Positions 8,249 through 17,306 are shown, counted from the first letter of the stretch. The stretch is 64,000 nt of DNA from Vibrio sp. 99-8-1 (GCF_013114595.1 NZ_VTXE01000008.1:62001-126000), one strand, 5' to 3'. The notes: generated by a model not told the origin, from the sequence alone. A program made the numbers and translations.

Positions 8249-9139
8249 TTATTTGGCGATATCGACTTCAACTGTCTCTCTGTCTGGAATACCTTCACGC
8301 CCGCCTATTTTAGTACATTTAAGAGCCGCTACTGTATTGGAAAAAATCACTGCATCTCGCGTTTCCATATGCTCAGAAACGGCTAATGCAAAAGCTCCGT
8401 GGAATACATCACCAGCACCAGTGGTGTCTACAACGTCGACAACCTTGCCTGATTGATGTTTAAGATCCCCGTCTTCCAACCAGTAACATCCCTTTGCGCC
8501 GACAGTAACATAAACCTTACCATTTGTCCTTTTTTGAGCAATTTCTAACCCTTTAATTGGGTCTTCTGTCTCAGTAAATCTTGCAAGCCCAGGCTCAGAA
8601 AAGGCCACATGGTCTGCTAATTCAACAAGCTTATCAATGGGTTCAGGTGACAAATCAGCATCTAGAACAGAAGGAATAGCGTATTTTTTTGCTTGTTTTA
8701 GAGCGTATTCTGCTCCTTCAGGCCATCTAACATCACACAACACTGTAGAATATGTAGAAAAGTCGACAGTTTTCAGCCGCTCGATATCTCTGCTTAGTGA
8801 TTTGTCTTGATAATTAATGATCATTCTCTCACCTTCATCATCAACCAAAACGGCAGAAAATGCAGAGGAAGCATTAGCAATGCGGATAACATTGTCTACA
8901 TTCACACCATAATCTGACATCTCTTTTAACATTGTGTCAGCAACCGAGTCGTCACCTACACGGCCAATAAAATCAACAGATTTGCCTAATTTAGCGACCG
9001 CTACTGCAGCTGTCGCCGCTGGGCCACCACCTATTTCAAAATAATCCGTCGCAACAAATTTTCCTCCCGTTGTTGGCAGGTTATTTACGCGCTGTACTCG
9101 GTCTAAAACGGTGATTCCTACACAAGCTATCGGCATCAT
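8249..9139 (-). CDS. yihV: 6-deoxy-6-sulfofructose kinase (YihV-like, PfkB family)
   Basis: About 296 residues from ATG 9139 (or the adjacent ATG 9136), preceded by AAAGAG; the frame is open 17 codons further, but E. coli YihV is 298 residues and starts at the equivalent place. It matches remembered YihV almost block by block: ACVGITVLDRV near the start, IGGGPAATAAVAVAKLG, VDFIGRVGDD, DHVAFSEPGLARFT, and the PfkB ATP/catalytic motif VDTTGAGDVFHGAF with the catalytic Asp. It phosphorylates sulfofructose to sulfofructose-1-phosphate with ATP, the second step of the sulfo-EMP pathway. It is transcribed with the repressor, divergent from yihU. Confidence 0.92.
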   Translation of the reverse strand: MMPIACVGITVLDRVQRVNNLPTTGGKFVATDYFEIGGGPAATAAVAVAKLGKSVDFIGRVGDDSVADTMLKEMSDYGVNVDNVIRIANASSAFSAVLVDDEGERMIINYQDKSLSRDIERLKTVDFSTYSTVLCDVRWPEGAEYALKQAKKYAIPSVLDADLSPEPIDKLVELADHVAFSEPGLARFTETEDPIKGLEIAQKRTNGKVYVTVGAKGCYWLEDGDLKHQSGKVVDVVDTTGAGDVFHGAFALAVSEHMETRDAVIFSNTVAALKCTKIGGREGIPDRETVEVDIAK

Positions 9140-9257
9140 TTTCATCTCTTTTATTGATATCTCACGTCTAACTGGCTTTTCTTGTACCATATTTACATAA
9201 GATAAGGGCTAAGTTTTCTCACATTATAAGAAAAATGACGGATTTGGTTGGGATTGC

Positions 9258-9306
9258 AATCACAAAACGACATTTGGTGAGCATAAAACAACATTATGTG
9301 ACATTG
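9258..9306. promoter_or_regulatory. Operator-like element between divergent yihV and yihU
   Basis: Read on the minus strand, 9258-9282 gives GCTCACCAAATGTCGT followed by TTTGTGATT. It matches the block before the aldolase gene (GCTCACAAATGTCCATTTGTGATT at 13045-13068) at nearly every base. A second TGTGACATTG-type half-site is at 9297-9306. The position in the divergent promoter region fits a repressor site controlling both directions. Binding by the DeoR protein is inference. Confidence 0.6.
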
Positions 9307-9373
9307 ATTACGGTTGTTTTTGTTGAAAAGGTTATAGTTGCGCTAGTTTAAACACATTTAAAAGGAAAAGTTC

Positions 9374-10267
9374 ATGTCAACTATCGGCTTTATCGGTCTT
9401 GGTCAAATGGGTAGCCCAATGGCAGCTAATTTAATCAAAGGCGGCCATTCTCTAAAGGTTTATGATATTAGCAAAGAGGCGATTGATGTTTTAGTCAACC
9501 TAGGAGCAACAAGTGCCGCTTCACCACAAGCAGCAGCAGAAGGTGCAGACTTTATCGTCACAATGTTGCCAAATGGTGCATTAGTACGTAATACCATTTT
9601 TGCGGACAATGGCATCATAAAGGGCATGAGCAAAGACGCGCTGCTTATAGACATGTCGACTATTCACCCTTTTGAAACAGATGCGCTTGTTAAAGATATG
9701 ACTGCGCAAGGTTTCGCTATGATGGAAGCGCCTGTAGGCCGTACATCTGATCACGCCATTAAAGGCGAACTATTAATCTTGGCAGGCGGAACAAAAGAAC
9801 AGATCGAAAAAGCACAACCTCTATTCGACTGCATGGGTTCAGAAACCATCGATGCAGGCGGTGCGGGTAAAGGTATACGCGTTAAGATCATCAACAATTA
9901 CATGAGTATCGCGTTAAATGCATTATCAGCAGAAGCCGCAACCTTAGCGGAAGCAATCGGCTTAGAGTTTGATACTGCACTAGCCGTTATGAATGGTACA
10001 CCAGCTGGTAAAGGTCACTTTACTACTACATGGCCTGGCAAAGTTCTAGCGGGCGATCTCTCTCCAGCATTTATGGTTGATCTGGCGCATAAAGATCTCG
10101 GCATTGCTTTAGATTTAGCCAATCAAGTTCATGTGCCAATGCCTTGTGGCGCGGCATCACGCGAGCTTTATAGTATAACCAAAGCAGCAGGACGTGGCCG
10201 ACAAGATTGGACGGCTGTTCTGGAACAACTTCGTGTAACGTCAGGGCTTGAAGCAAAGATTAAATAA
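9374..10267 (+). CDS. yihU: Sulfolactaldehyde reductase (YihU-like beta-hydroxyacid dehydrogenase)
   Basis: 297 residues; E. coli YihU has 298. The N-terminal Rossmann motif is [16 protein letters not shown] (4-20). The signature [13 protein letters not shown] includes Arg123, and the catalytic Lys171 lies in [12 protein letters not shown], with Asn174 and Ser178. From memory, Arg123, Asn174 and Ser178 hold the sulfonate in E. coli YihU. The C-terminal half ([34 protein letters not shown]) is nearly identical to YihU. It reduces 3-sulfolactaldehyde to 2,3-dihydroxypropane-1-sulfonate (DHPS) with NADH, the last step of sulfo-EMP. It is first in a plus-strand unit with the mutarotase 18 bp downstream. 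Confidence 0.93.
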   Translation: MSTIGFIGLGQMGSPMAANLIKGGHSLKVYDISKEAIDVLVNLGATSAASPQAAAEGADFIVTMLPNGALVRNTIFADNGIIKGMSKDALLIDMSTIHPFETDALVKDMTAQGFAMMEAPVGRTSDHAIKGELLILAGGTKEQIEKAQPLFDCMGSETIDAGGAGKGIRVKIINNYMSIALNALSAEAATLAEAIGLEFDTALAVMNGTPAGKGHFTTTWPGKVLAGDLSPAFMVDLAHKDLGIALDLANQVHVPMPCGAASRELYSITKAAGRGRQDWTAVLEQLRVTSGLEAKIK

Positions 10268-10285
10268 TCCGACGAGGCAAATATA

Positions 10286-11347
10286 GTGGAATTGACGATC
10301 ACACCTTGGGGAGCCGTAGAGGGAGAGGAAAAACCTGTCCAACTATTCACTCTGCAAAACAAAAGTGGCATGAAAATGTCAGTGACTAATTTCGGTTGCA
10401 TTGTTACATCAATAGAAACACCTGATCGCTCAGGCCAATTGGCCGACATCGTTCTTGGCTACGAGTGCTTAGAGAAGTATCTCGCGGGTCATCCCTTCTT
10501 TGGTGCAATAGCCGGACGTTTTGCAAACCGCATAAAGGATGGCAAATACCAACTTGATGGAAAAACATTTCAGCTAGAAACCAATGAACCACCCACTGTC
10601 CAACATTTACATGGTGGCAGCAAGGGGTTCGATAAGTATGTTTGGCACCACTCAGTTGAACAGACTGATAATGGTGTTTTTGTACACTTCAGTCGAATCT
10701 CTCCTGACGGTGAGTCTGGTTATGGTGGTACATTAACGGTCACTCATACCATCGGTTTGGATGAAGATAATCAAGTCCACTATAATTTTAAGGCCACGAC
10801 AGACAAGCCAACGGTTATCAACCTTGTTAACCATAGCTACTACAACTTAGCTGGACATGATTCCGGACCGGTAGACAAGCATAGTCTGAAACTCTATTCG
10901 GATTTTTACACCCCAGTGTCAGATAACATGATCCCTACGGGGGAGATTTTATCGGTTAAAGACTCCGGGCTCGACTTTACTCAGTCAACGGTTATTGCTG
11001 AAAACAAACAGCGAGTAGTAAATGGCGCATTTGATCATAACTATCTTCTTCATAAGCGTGAAACTGAAGGTGAATATGCCATGGCAGCTGAGCTATATGA
11101 GCCATCATCAGGTCGGCTAATGACCGTACTAACCACACAACCAGCGGTTCAGTTTTATAACGGCTCAAAGCTATCAAATAAGCCGTGGTTTGGAAAAAAT
11201 GGTTTTAAGTATGAGTCTTGTGGTGGAATGTGTTTGGAAACGCAACATTTTCCTGACAGCCCAAACCAAGCTCACTTCCCGAGTACTCGTCTAAATCCGG
11301 GTGACATTTACCAAGAGAAAACAATCCATCGTTTTGACGTTAGATAA
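10286..11347 (+). CDS. Aldose-1-epimerase (GalM family), probable sulfoquinovose mutarotase
   Basis: 353 residues from a GTG start at 10286 with GAGG eight bases upstream; no ATG fits. GalM landmarks are AGRFANRIKDGKY, VQHLHGGSKGFDK (His), NLVNHSYYNLAGH (catalytic His), AFDHNYLL and the late CLETQHFPDSPNQ with the glutamate base. It interconverts sugar anomers. E. coli uses YihR (about 308 residues) for the sulfosugar; this protein is longer and looks more like ordinary GalM, so it may be a recruited galactose-type mutarotase. Its place between yihU and yihS makes a sulfoquinovose role likely. Confidence 0.85.
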   Translation: MELTITPWGAVEGEEKPVQLFTLQNKSGMKMSVTNFGCIVTSIETPDRSGQLADIVLGYECLEKYLAGHPFFGAIAGRFANRIKDGKYQLDGKTFQLETNEPPTVQHLHGGSKGFDKYVWHHSVEQTDNGVFVHFSRISPDGESGYGGTLTVTHTIGLDEDNQVHYNFKATTDKPTVINLVNHSYYNLAGHDSGPVDKHSLKLYSDFYTPVSDNMIPTGEILSVKDSGLDFTQSTVIAENKQRVVNGAFDHNYLLHKRETEGEYAMAAELYEPSSGRLMTVLTTQPAVQFYNGSKLSNKPWFGKNGFKYESCGGMCLETQHFPDSPNQAHFPSTRLNPGDIYQEKTIHRFDVR

Positions 11348-11366
11348 TCAGTTTCTCATGTTCATC

Positions 11367-11391
11367 GGCGCTCTTAGCGAGCGCCTTTTTT
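11367..11391 (+). terminator. Terminator after the mutarotase
   Basis: GGCGCTC, 5-nt loop, GAGCGCC, then six T. It separates the yihU-mutarotase unit from yihS, which therefore has its own promoter. Confidence 0.9.
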
Positions 11392-11426
11392 ATCTAATTT
11401 ATCTTTATTAATAGTGACACAACGAT

Positions 11427-11508
11427 TGTCATTTTATGACATTAACCAGCAAAAATGTCCATTTCTGGAGATTAATGTCATAAAGTGATACTTATCTAAC
11501 AGAAATGA
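11427..11508 (+). promoter_or_regulatory. Promoter/operator region of yihS, shared module with the aldolase promoter
   Basis: A perfect inverted repeat TGTCATTTTATGACA is at 11427-11441. From 11454 to 11508 a 55-bp block (AATGTCCATTT ... GTGATACTTA ... TAACAGAAATGA) matches 13052-13106 upstream of the aldolase in the same order and with identical length. The copies share AATGTCCATTT, AAAGTG-TACTTA and TTAACAGAAATGA-type segments. Co-regulation by the DeoR protein is inferred. Confidence 0.65.
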
Positions 11509-11558
11509 AACTGTTTGACTGATAATTTCAGTATTAACAGACAATGAGGAAATTTTTT

Positions 11559-12809
11559 ATGAAGTGGATTAACACTCGGTCCCATAACTCTTGGTTAGAA
11601 ACTGAAACGGATCGTATTTTTGAATTTGGCAGAAATGCTGTCGTAGCAAATGGCTTTGGCTGGATTGGTAACAACGGTCAGGTTCGCGAAGAGATGGGCA
11701 CACGTCTGTGGATCACCTCACGTATGCTGCACTGTTATTCACTGGCTGCTTTGATGGGTCGTCCGGGCGCCATGGATCTAGTTGAGCACGGTATCGCTGC
11801 TCTGGAAGGTCCGATGAAAGATAGTACTCATGGCGGCTGGTTTGCCACCATCGACAACGAAGGCGAAGGCATTATGGATTCGTCTAAACAAGGTTACCAG
11901 CACGCATTCTTACTACTTGGCGCTGCCAGTGCTGTAACTACCGGTCACCCTCGTGCTCAAGCTCTTCTAGACGAAGCTATTACGGTTTACGAAAACCACT
12001 TCTGGGTAGAAGAAAAGCAGATGTGTTACGAGTCATGGGATCAGGCATTCACTGAAACAGAAGATTACCGTGGCGGTAATATGGCGATGCACTCAGTAGA
12101 AGCTTTCCTCATCGTTTACGATGTGACTAAAGATAAGAAATGGCTGGATCGCGCACTGAACATCACAGAGTTTATGATCCACAAAACAGCCAAAGGCCTC
12201 AGCTACCGTGTCAACGAGCACTTTGATTCTGACTGGAATCCACTGCCCGATTACAATAAAGAAACACCTGCCAGCCATTTCCGTGCTTACGGCGGTACTC
12301 CGGGTCACTGGATCGAGTGGGGACGCCTGATTTGTCACCTACGCGCCACGCTGATGGAAATTGGCGCTGACGCTCCTGAGTGGATGCTGGAAGATGCCAA
12401 AGGTTTATTCGATGCAACAGTACGTGATGCATGGTCTGTAGATGGTGCACCAGGATTTGTTTATTCGGTAGATTGGGATGGAAAACCGGTTGTTCGTGAG
12501 CGTATCCGTTGGACACCCGTTGAAGCCATCGGTACTGCTTATGCGCTATTTACCGTTACAGGTGACAAAAAATATGAAGAGTTTTATCAAATTTGGTGGG
12601 ATTACTGCCGCACTTACTTAATTGATTACGAAGGATGTTCATGGTGGCAAGAGCTTGACGTTAACAACCAAGCTGGCACCAGTAAAGTATGGGATGGCAA
12701 ACAAGACATCTATCACTTAATGCACTGCTTGGTCATTCCTCGTTTGCCACTAACACCAGGGTTAGCACCTGCGCTAGCGGAAGGTTTACTCGATCAAAAG
12801 ATGCAGTAA
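11559..12809 (+). CDS. yihS: Sulfoquinovose isomerase (YihS-like, AGE superfamily)
   Basis: 416 residues from ATG 11559, with GAGGA at proper spacing; an ATG at 11544 overlaps that site and was rejected. E. coli YihS has 413 residues and begins the same way (MKW.NT.SHN.WLE). The (alpha/alpha)6-barrel motifs of the N-acylglucosamine 2-epimerase superfamily are present: [50 protein letters not shown] (catalytic His250) and [15 protein letters not shown] (His386). It isomerises sulfoquinovose to sulfofructose (and sulforhamnose), the first intracellular step. A terminator precedes and follows it, so it is a single-gene unit. Confidence 0.93.
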   Translation: MKWINTRSHNSWLETETDRIFEFGRNAVVANGFGWIGNNGQVREEMGTRLWITSRMLHCYSLAALMGRPGAMDLVEHGIAALEGPMKDSTHGGWFATIDNEGEGIMDSSKQGYQHAFLLLGAASAVTTGHPRAQALLDEAITVYENHFWVEEKQMCYESWDQAFTETEDYRGGNMAMHSVEAFLIVYDVTKDKKWLDRALNITEFMIHKTAKGLSYRVNEHFDSDWNPLPDYNKETPASHFRAYGGTPGHWIEWGRLICHLRATLMEIGADAPEWMLEDAKGLFDATVRDAWSVDGAPGFVYSVDWDGKPVVRERIRWTPVEAIGTAYALFTVTGDKKYEEFYQIWWDYCRTYLIDYEGCSWWQELDVNNQAGTSKVWDGKQDIYHLMHCLVIPRLPLTPGLAPALAEGLLDQKMQ

Positions 12810-12839
12810 CCTTAACCTGATAACTTGTCAGACATTAAA

Positions 12840-12870
12840 GATGATGGTTTAAACACCATCATCTTTTTTT
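12840..12870 (+). terminator. Terminator after yihS
   Basis: GATGATGGT, 6-nt loop, ACCATCATC, then seven T. It starts 31 bp after the yihS stop. Confidence 0.9.
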
Positions 12871-12873
12871 CCC

Positions 12874-13008
12874 TTAGAACGCTCTGTCCATTGGCTTCTC
12901 GTCATTAAAGCCTATTGAGCTGTCGCTGCTCATTTTGCCGCAATGTATTGATGCATCAACAAGCCTTAGCGATTCCGACAAATCATCAATATTCAACAAA
13001 CTTTTCAT
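12874..13008 (-). CDS. Possible 44-residue ORF opposite the yihS-aldolase gap
   Basis: A minus-strand ATG-to-TAA frame of 44 codons (MKSLLNIDDLSESL ... MDRAF) fills most of the gap between the yihS terminator and the aldolase promoter. It has only a weak ribosome site (CTGGAC) and no recognised family. A frame of this length can arise by chance. The rest of the gap is accounted for by the regulatory block at 13032-13106. Confidence 0.25.
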   Translation of the reverse strand: MKSLLNIDDLSESLRLVDASIHCGKMSSDSSIGFNDEKPMDRAF

Positions 13009-13031
13009 GTCCAGTGCTCACAGCGTAAAAA

Positions 13032-13106
13032 TATGTGTCATAACGCTCACAAATGTCCATTTGTGATTATTTTTGTCCAAAAGTGGTACTTAATTAACAG
13101 AAATGA
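13032..13106 (+). promoter_or_regulatory. Promoter/operator region of the class II aldolase gene
   Basis: It contains GTGTCATAACGCTCAC, then AAATGTCCATTTGTGATT, then TTTTGTCC 19-20 bp further on. The 55-bp part 13052-13106 parallels the yihS upstream block (11454-11508), and the GCTCAC...TTTGTGATT part parallels the minus-strand element between yihV and yihU. Three related copies in one cluster point to a common repressor. Confidence 0.65.
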
Positions 13107-13158
13107 CAATCACTGACTGGTAACTTTATCCACACGAACTAATTATGAGGATTCTCAA

Positions 13159-14019
13159 ATGCCATACCAATCTGGTAAAACAATGATTAACGAAGCGTGG
13201 AACAATGGCTACGCTATCGGCGCTTTCACAGCTCACAACCTTGAAACAATCAAAGCGGTTCTTCTTGCTGCTGAGGAAGAACGCTCTCCAATCATGCTTC
13301 AAATTGGCCAGAAAGCAATTAATGAAATGGGCATGAAGCCTCTACGTGATGCTGTAGATTCTCTTATTCAACATCACCAAATCACAGTGCCAATCTGTAT
13401 TCACCTTGACCATAGCCGTAAGTTCGAACAGTGCATGGAAGCAGCAACACGTGACTTCCAATCACTTATGTTTGATGGCTCAGCATTACCGTTTGAAGAA
13501 AATATCCGTATCACGAAAACCGTATGCGAAGTTGCTGCGGCACTGGGCTTAGGCTCTGAAGGTGAGATAGGCAAAATCGGTGGAACAGAAGATGACATCA
13601 CAGTAGATGAGAAAGATGCCATGATCACCACCGTTGAAGAAGCGCTTGATTTTTCTGAGCGCACAGGTGTTGACTATCTTGCAGTTTCAATTGGTACTGC
13701 ACATGGTGTGTACAAAACAACACCAGAATTGAAATTTGATCGTTTAAGTGAAATTAAACAAGCGGTTAAAAAGCCTATCGTACTTCACGGTGGATCTGGT
13801 GTGCCTGACGACCAAATCATTGAAGCAGTAAAACGTGGCGTTGCTAAGGTAAACGTTGACACTGAGCTTCGTCAAGGTTTCATAAGAGGCGTACAAGGGC
13901 ACTGGGCAAAAAATGAAAATGACTTTATCCTAGCAGATGTGTTTAATACTGGTATCGCTTCCATGAAAGAAGTGGTTCAACATAAAATTCGTTTATTCGG
14001 TTCAAACGGTAAAGCGTAA
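13159..14019 (+). CDS. Class II zinc-dependent aldolase, probable sulfofructose-1-phosphate aldolase
   Basis: 286 residues, FbaA/KbaY/GatY family. The catalytic Asp84 and zinc ligand His85 lie in IHLDHSRK, further zinc ligands are His182 (IGTAHGVYK) and His210 (VLHGGSGVPDDQI), and SEGEIGKIGGTEDD is the phosphate/metal loop. By context it splits sulfofructose-1-phosphate into DHAP and 3-sulfolactaldehyde. E. coli does this with YihT, a class I Schiff-base aldolase of unrelated sequence, which is absent here; the swap is supported by the shared operator block with yihS. A tagatose- or fructose-bisphosphate role cannot be excluded from sequence, but no such pathway genes are nearby. Confidence 0.85.
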   Translation: MPYQSGKTMINEAWNNGYAIGAFTAHNLETIKAVLLAAEEERSPIMLQIGQKAINEMGMKPLRDAVDSLIQHHQITVPICIHLDHSRKFEQCMEAATRDFQSLMFDGSALPFEENIRITKTVCEVAAALGLGSEGEIGKIGGTEDDITVDEKDAMITTVEEALDFSERTGVDYLAVSIGTAHGVYKTTPELKFDRLSEIKQAVKKPIVLHGGSGVPDDQIIEAVKRGVAKVNVDTELRQGFIRGVQGHWAKNENDFILADVFNTGIASMKEVVQHKIRLFGSNGKA

Positions 14020-14030
14020 TCTAAATAACT

Positions 14031-14061
14031 ATTATTTAGGGAGTAGCCCTCCCTAAATAAT
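14031..14061 (+). other. Strong hairpin between aldolase and TRAP genes
   Basis: A perfect 13-bp stem (ATTATTTAGGGAG / CTCCCTAAATAAT) with a 5-nt loop lies 11 bp after the aldolase stop. No T-run follows, so it may stabilise the aldolase mRNA or terminate only partly, giving lower expression of the TRAP genes. The gap 14062-14272 also holds GGTTC-GATT-GAACC (14126-14139) and a loose inverted pair CTTGATTGAAT / ATTCAATTCAAG (14101-14163), possibly operator sequences. Confidence 0.6.
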
Positions 14062-14272
14062 GTTATAAATGTGACATCAAATATACACAAAATTACAAAT
14101 CTTGATTGAATGTGAAAATCATCACGGTTCGATTGAACCAAACTGATAGGATTCAATTCAAGAAATAATATAACAACTTTATAAAGCAGTTCTCCAATAG
14201 ATTACCGAAACAGAGATATTTGATTATGCTGTTTCTATAACGTCTGTTTAATAAAGTTTTAATGGTGACTAT

Positions 14273-14803
14273 ATGTTTAAAGGTATTGAAAACGCGTTGA
14301 ATAAGATTAACGCACCTATAGCAAATTTTGCTGCTCAGGTTTCAGGTATCTTATTATTAGTAATGACAGTAATCGTACTACTACAAGTCGGATGCCGTTA
14401 CATTTTGAATATACCTCTTAGCTGGACCGACGAATCATCTCGTTTTTTGATGATTTATATGACTTACCTTTGCTTACCTATCGTTTATCTACGCGATCAA
14501 AACATCGCAATGACATTCGTAACTGACAAGTTTAAGAATCTACGCGTTTATCACGTGTTTATGATGATCGCTCATATTGCGGCACTAATTCTATTCGCAA
14601 TCTGGATCTACTATGGATACATCTTCTTCCAAACGGGTGGAGTAATGGCAGATAGCTTGCCAATTCCGATGTATGCCATCTACATCATTCCACCTGTGAT
14701 GTTAGCCATATCAAGTTTAACGGCTCTAGAAAAGCTAGCTGCGTCAGTACACAACTTTATTCATTTCGCTGACCAACGTAAGTTAGCAGAAGTAGCGGAA
14801 TAG
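14273..14803 (+). CDS. TRAP transporter small membrane subunit (DctQ type)
   Basis: 176 residues with four hydrophobic helices. The DctQ signature LLQVGCRYILNIPLSWTDESSRFL is present, with RDQNIAMTFV after it. It forms the inner-membrane complex with the DctM subunit 12 bp downstream, in Q-M-P order. Placed between sulfo-EMP genes and sulfoquinovosidase, it most likely takes part in sulfoquinovose or sulfoquinovosyl-glycerol uptake, replacing the YihO/YihP permeases of E. coli. Confidence 0.88.
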   Translation: MFKGIENALNKINAPIANFAAQVSGILLLVMTVIVLLQVGCRYILNIPLSWTDESSRFLMIYMTYLCLPIVYLRDQNIAMTFVTDKFKNLRVYHVFMMIAHIAALILFAIWIYYGYIFFQTGGVMADSLPIPMYAIYIIPPVMLAISSLTALEKLAASVHNFIHFADQRKLAEVAE

Positions 14804-14815
14804 GGACTAATAATT

Positions 14816-16105
14816 ATGATTTCTCCAATTTTTCTTGTCTATTTTATGACATTTCTGATCATTGGTGTGCCTGTTCTGTTTGCTCTAGGTCTATCACCAA
14901 TCATCACTTTTGTTCAAGACGACCAAATTCTATTTATAAACATGCTTTATCAGAGACTTTACTCTGGTCTAGACAACTTTTTACTGTTAGCTCTGCCATT
15001 CTTTATGTTGGCAGGTGAATGCATGTCTAGCGGGGGGATTACTCCTCGTATCATCTCTTTTGCTCAAACTCGCGTTCAACATATGCGTGGTGGACTTGGA
15101 CATGTTGTTATCATCGCTTCAACACTATTCGGGGCACTTACTGGGTCTGCGGTAGCTGCGACCTCAGCGATTGGTAATATGCTGATCCCAGAAATGACTC
15201 GTTATAAGTACGACAAAGCATACGCCGCTGCTCTGACTGCTGCTGCCACTGTACTGGGAACGATTATTCCACCATCCGGTATTATGCTGATCTATGCGTT
15301 TGTTATGAACACATCGGTAGCGGCTATGTTCCTATCGGGTATCGTTCCGGGGTTAATTTTTTGCTTAGGCTTAATGCTGGTTAACCGTATTCAGATTCGC
15401 AAGTACCCGAATGTTCAGCCGTTTGAACGTGCGACGAAAGAAGAACGCCGTAAGAGTATGAAAATGGCCATTCTACCTTTAATGACACCAGTAATTATTC
15501 TTGGTGGTATTTATGGTGGTATTTTCACTCCAACTGAAGCAGCCGCTGTCGCGGTACTGTACGCCATCATACTGTCGGTTTACATTCTTAAAGTTAGTGA
15601 CATTAAAGCGACTTATGCTCTGTTTTCAAAAGTAGCAGTTAACGCCGCAGCCATTCTAATCATTGTGGCCGCCGCTAGTGGATTCGCATCTGCAATCAGC
15701 TTCTCTGGTATTTCTAACAGTGTTGCCGCGTTCTTTAACGGCATAACTGATAACCCATATTTGCTGTTCTTTATCATCAACATCTTCTTGTTCATTGTAG
15801 GGATGTTTCTTGATGCAGGTCCTGCCATTCTAATTTTTGCTCCAATCATCGCACCTATCATGATTGCAGCAGGAATCGACCCAGTACACTTTGGTGTCGT
15901 AATGGTATGTAACCTTTCTATCGGTCTTGCAACACCACCGATGGGTCTCGTTCTCTTCGTGGCATCTGGCGTTTCAGGTGTACCACTGCAACACATTTCG
16001 AAGGCGATTATCCCGTTCCTAGCAATCGAGTTCTTAATCATCTTCTTAATTTCGTTCTTCCCATCATTAGTTATCGGTTTACCGCAACTATTAGGGGTTA
16101 TGTAA
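14816..16105 (+). CDS. TRAP transporter large permease subunit (DctM type)
   Basis: 429 residues, about 12 membrane spans, normal DctM length. Typical stretches are LLALPFFMLAGECMSSGGIT, HVVIIASTLFGALTGSAVAATSAIG, TVLGTIIPPSGIMLIYA, GGIFTPTEAAAVAVLYA and NLSIGLATPPMGLVLFVASG. It is the sodium-coupled translocation subunit of the importer. It is flanked by the DctQ gene (12 bp) and the binding-protein gene (65 bp), so the three form one operon. Confidence 0.9.
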   Translation: MISPIFLVYFMTFLIIGVPVLFALGLSPIITFVQDDQILFINMLYQRLYSGLDNFLLLALPFFMLAGECMSSGGITPRIISFAQTRVQHMRGGLGHVVIIASTLFGALTGSAVAATSAIGNMLIPEMTRYKYDKAYAAALTAAATVLGTIIPPSGIMLIYAFVMNTSVAAMFLSGIVPGLIFCLGLMLVNRIQIRKYPNVQPFERATKEERRKSMKMAILPLMTPVIILGGIYGGIFTPTEAAAVAVLYAIILSVYILKVSDIKATYALFSKVAVNAAAILIIVAAASGFASAISFSGISNSVAAFFNGITDNPYLLFFIINIFLFIVGMFLDAGPAILIFAPIIAPIMIAAGIDPVHFGVVMVCNLSIGLATPPMGLVLFVASGVSGVPLQHISKAIIPFLAIEFLIIFLISFFPSLVIGLPQLLGVM

Positions 16106-16170
16106 CACCGAATTATTCGTGAAACAAAATCTTATTTGAAAAAATAAAACAATAAGTTAAGGAATATAAC

Positions 16171-17220
16171 ATGAAAAAAACACTACTTGGATTAGTTACT
16201 TCAGCACTGTTCGTATCTGGCGCAGCATACTCAGCAGACTATAAACTAACAGTCCCTCATGTATCTAACCTAGATAGTTACAACCACCAGTCTCTATTAG
16301 TATTTAAAAACTATGTTGAGTCTCGTTCTAATGGACAGATTGAAGTTGATATTTATCCATCAGGTCAGCTATGTAGCAACGCGAAAGAGTGTTTAGCAGG
16401 TATCCAAGCAGGAATGTTTGATTACTTCCAAACAACAATCGCAGAGCTAGCTAACTACTGGCAACCTGTAGGTGCGTTTGACCTACCTTACATGCTACCA
16501 AGCGACCGTGTGGCAGAGTGTGTTTACGACAATGAAGCGTTCCTTGGCGACGTTCGTCAAAACGTTCTTAAAAAAGCACCAAACTCTCGTCTAATGATGG
16601 TTTCTAACTCAGGTGGTTGGAGAAACATTGCTACAACCAAGAAACAAGTTAAGTCTCCGACAGATGTTGAAGGTCTAAAACTGCGTACTGTTCCAGCTAA
16701 AATTCAGCAAGAATTGGTTAAGAACCTTGGTGGTGCACCAACACCTATCGCCTGGCCTGAAGTTTACACAGCCCTTTCTACAGGTGTGGTTGACGGAACT
16801 AAGAATGGTATCGTAGATATCGTACAGAACCGCTTCCAAGAGAGCTTAAACTACATGGTGCTTGATGGTCACGCATACATGGGTGGTGCTTGGGTATTTA
16901 ATGACAAGAAATTCCAATCTTTCCCTGATGAGCTAAAAGCCGTCATCATCGATGCCGTTAATGCTCAAAACCAGTACCTACGTTCTTATCCTAAGCACCG
17001 TGAATACACAGCTTACGAAGAGTTTAAGAAAGCTGGCGGCGCGATCTACAACCCAACAAACCAAGAGAAAGAAGCATTTAAAACAGCAGCAGCGCCTGTT
17101 CGTGATTACTTCTTAGAAACTTCTGGTGCGGAAGGCGAAAAATGGCTTCAACGTTTTGAAAACGAAATCAATACTTGTAAAGCTAAAATCGACGCTGACT
17201 ATAAAGTACAGTTTAAATAA
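16171..17220 (+). CDS. TRAP transporter periplasmic substrate-binding protein (DctP type)
   Basis: 349 residues with a signal peptide of about 21 residues (MKKTLLGLVTSALFVSGAAYSA). DctP features are DIYPSGQLCSNAKECLAGIQAG, the Arg172 position in EGLKLRTVPAKI that normally clamps the ligand's carboxylate, and GAPTPIAWPEVYTALSTGVVDG. In this context the arginine would be expected to hold a sulfonate instead. Strong expression is likely (AAGGAATATAAC ribosome site). The ligand assignment rests on context, not on recognised binding residues. A terminator follows. Confidence 0.88.
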   Translation: MKKTLLGLVTSALFVSGAAYSADYKLTVPHVSNLDSYNHQSLLVFKNYVESRSNGQIEVDIYPSGQLCSNAKECLAGIQAGMFDYFQTTIAELANYWQPVGAFDLPYMLPSDRVAECVYDNEAFLGDVRQNVLKKAPNSRLMMVSNSGGWRNIATTKKQVKSPTDVEGLKLRTVPAKIQQELVKNLGGAPTPIAWPEVYTALSTGVVDGTKNGIVDIVQNRFQESLNYMVLDGHAYMGGAWVFNDKKFQSFPDELKAVIIDAVNAQNQYLRSYPKHREYTAYEEFKKAGGAIYNPTNQEKEAFKTAAAPVRDYFLETSGAEGEKWLQRFENEINTCKAKIDADYKVQFK

Positions 17221-17275
17221 GCCTATTATTTAATATTCTAGCCTCTTCTATTGGGGAGGCTAATTAAGATGACAG

Positions 17276-17306
17276 AAAGGAGAGCAATTATTCTCTCCTT
17301 TTATTT
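17276..17306 (+). terminator. Terminator after the TRAP operon
   Basis: AAAGGAGAG, 8-nt loop, CTCTCCTTT, continuing into a T-rich stretch. A second small hairpin (AGCCTC ... GAGGCT, about 17239-17261) lies just before it. It separates the TRAP genes from yihQ, which thus has its own promoter in the AT-rich 17307-17414 gap. Confidence 0.8.
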
